Shown: positions 44,790 through 45,903 of the stretch, piece after piece
Layout: each line of letters starts with the position of its first letter
Position numbering within the stretch: position 1 is the stretch's first letter
Assembly: GCF_003853645.1 (NCBI RefSeq)
Contig: NZ_QTPO01000061.1
Location: 1-45,903 of the forward strand
Direction of reading: 5' to 3'
Source: Burkholderia sp. Bp9143
GTDB lineage: Bacteria > Pseudomonadota > Gammaproteobacteria > Burkholderiales > Burkholderiaceae
Length of the DNA: 45,903 nt
The notes under the pieces: generated by a model
The model's input: the letters and a program-made list of their open reading frames with translations, nothing else
What the model was told of the DNA's origin: nothing
Database searches by the model: none
Made by a program: the position numbers and the translations under genes

Positions 44790-44803
44790 TTGATCCAGAT
44801 CAT
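44790..44803. promoter_or_regulatory. FNR/CRP-family-like box
   Basis: TTGATCCAGATCAT matches the FNR/Anr consensus TTGAT-N4-ATCAA at 9 of 10 defined positions. It lies about 185 bases upstream of the second GlxA-type gene in an AT-rich region. Binding by a CRP/FNR-type protein is a prediction only. Confidence 0.35.
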
Positions 44804-45103
44804 TGACGTAATGTGTTTGTAAGGTTGCGCGAAAATCGTAGATCAAATAGGTGCACCCGTATCGGAGCACGACCGCGCGTTCAATTCCCTCACAAAACCG
44901 ATTACATTCGAATACAGCAACGACCGGCAGCGCTCGTGGCTCGGGAGGCCGACAACCAGAATCGATCCGAACAGTACGTGCAATGCAGTCTGATGCATGG
45001 AATACCCGCTTGCAAACAGCGTCATATAATAATCTGATATAAAAAACGGCTGAAATTATAGTTTAACGTTTGCGCGAGTTCTTGGATTTTTCCATCCCCT
45101 GCA

Positions 45104-45126
45104 CCCATGAATAATGTATTCATGGG
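45104..45126. repeat. Perfect 10-bp inverted repeat
   Basis: CCCATGAATA (45104-45113), ATG, then TATTCATGGG (45117-45126) form a perfect dyad with a 3-base centre in a gene-free AT-rich region. There is no T-run on either side. It is either an operator-type site or part of a decayed mobile element. Confidence 0.5.
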
Positions 45127-45903
45127 GATAGCACGAGTCATCATATCAATATGTGTCTGCGTTGAGGCCGTAATAGACCGAAATATCGGGCACAACGTCG
45201 AGTCGGCCTCCCAAGCCACACATCGTCAAAACTCCCCCCCCTTTTTGCGCACCTGGACCAGCTACAACGCGAACGTGGTATAGACAGCGTCATCAACCGG
45301 AGGAAGCGCATTACGAGCCGAAGCGGACCCTCCGCCGCCCGCGAGATACTTGCGCGCAACACACCTTGTTCGGTTACGGAGCGCAGGCACGAACCAGGCG
45401 ACTGATGACGAGCGTCACAGTGCCCGGACGGGGCCAATTGGCGGGTCGACGACACACGAACCGAAGATGTCGACCTGTCGAAGACAGAGCCGTTCGCATC
45501 GGAAGGCAACGAACCCGATCAACGGGCAAGACCTGCTCTGACGTCGTCATCCGGTTTACTATGGAATACACGCTATTCACGAGCTCGATCACACGACATG
45601 CGCATTGGTGTTCAATGCTTGGCAGTGCTCATCTCGAATGGCCGCGCTCGAGAATCCGAATGTGCGATAACGCAACCTCCACAATGATCGCTCGTGCCGC
45701 CGACCGTCGCCGAATAGGATTTGAGCACCTGGCCCCGTCATGTCCCATGGACTTGCGTGCTAATTTCTCGCGTCGTCTAGCGACTATCTGGTGGGCGTAT
45801 TCTTTCGAATTGCCGACTACTTGTTCGTTAGACAGTATGACTCCGCGTGGCAGGGGCTGGCCTCTCGTGAGGAATCAAACGTGGGTTAGCATTTCTGCCA
45901 GAG

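Larger units (their letters stand above)
44606..45903. other. Right-end region, no supported complete gene
   Basis: No convincing gene lies in this stretch of about 1.3 kb. An ATG at 45561 opens a plus-strand frame that stays open to the window edge (114 codons), but its Arg/Ser/Trp-rich composition looks like chance. In another plus frame the last 40 codons before a TAG at about 45887 read like a protein tail (YLVGVFFRIADYLFV), which may be a gene remnant. A C7T5 homopolymer lies near 45234. The AT-rich part (44700-45130) contains the FNR-like box and the palindrome listed separately. Confidence 0.4.

Noticed and set aside
45561..45903. Open plus-strand frame to the right edge
   Set aside because: The composition (many Arg, Ser, Trp) and absence of motifs suggest a chance open frame; it cannot be judged without the next sequence.
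1..45903. CRISPR array, tRNA or rRNA genes
   Set aside because: I saw no regularly spaced direct repeats and no cloverleaf or rRNA-like sequence while reading both strands.

Overview
The window looks like a chromosomal segment of a Burkholderia-type betaproteobacterium. Most genes have strongly GC-biased codon use, and the gene families fit that group: a BcsD/BcsP/BcsQ-type cellulose operon, a cepacian/Bep-like Wzx/Wzy exopolysaccharide cluster and GlxA-type AraC regulators. The genus is an inference from protein resemblance; no database search was possible. In short, it is a biofilm-matrix locus in which a cellulose synthase operon lies next to a large capsule or exopolysaccharide (EPS) cluster.

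Layout, left to right. (1) The 5' end of a phosphomannomutase gene (minus, 1-68) overlaps a decayed FlhD-like gene (37-222). (2) The cellulose operon reads right to left: bcsD, bcsP (with a BcsR-like N-terminus), bcsQ, bcsA, bcsB, bcsC (11302 to 438). Genes are almost contiguous, and there is no bcsZ cellulase gene between bcsB and bcsC. (3) Two small intact FlhD-like genes lie upstream of it (11589-12219). The decayed copy downstream of bcsC and its leader resemble the first intact copy, so the operon is bracketed by direct copies of one module. (4) A plus-strand block carries galU, a PAP2-like phosphatase, wcaI, ugd and a glycosyltransferase (12626-18477). (5) An AT-richer zone (about 17.1-24.1 kb) holds that last glycosyltransferase, a miniature internally deleted IS4/Tn5-type element, an orphan secreted protein, an acyltransferase, a Tat-type beta-helix-like protein and a Wzy-like polymerase. 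(6) A long minus-strand operon (40218 down to 24355) encodes ManC, WcaJ-like priming transferase, Wza, Wzb, Wzc, Gmd, Fcl, Wzx, three glycosyltransferases, a WcaF acetyltransferase and a fourth glycosyltransferase. (7) At the right are two paralogous GlxA-type AraC regulators, a small membrane protein, an orphan terminator that may end a small RNA, and a WcaH-type GDP-mannose hydrolase. The last 1.3 kb has no convincing complete gene.

How it fits together. The window supplies GDP-mannose (ManB, ManC), GDP-L-fucose (Gmd, Fcl), UDP-glucose (GalU) and UDP-glucuronate (Ugd). The predicted EPS is therefore an acetylated heteropolymer of some of glucose, glucuronate, mannose and fucose. It would be started on undecaprenyl phosphate by the WcaJ-like enzyme, flipped by Wzx, polymerised by the Wzy-like protein, controlled by the Wzc/Wzb kinase-phosphatase pair and exported through Wza. 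UDP-glucose also feeds BcsA, so cellulose and EPS share a precursor. BcsA has a PilZ domain, which implies c-di-GMP control.

The most interesting leads are the FlhD-like module around the bcs operon, the missing bcsZ, the secreted beta-helix-like and orphan proteins in the variable zone, the miniature IS, and the WcaH/GlxA/orphan-terminator region.
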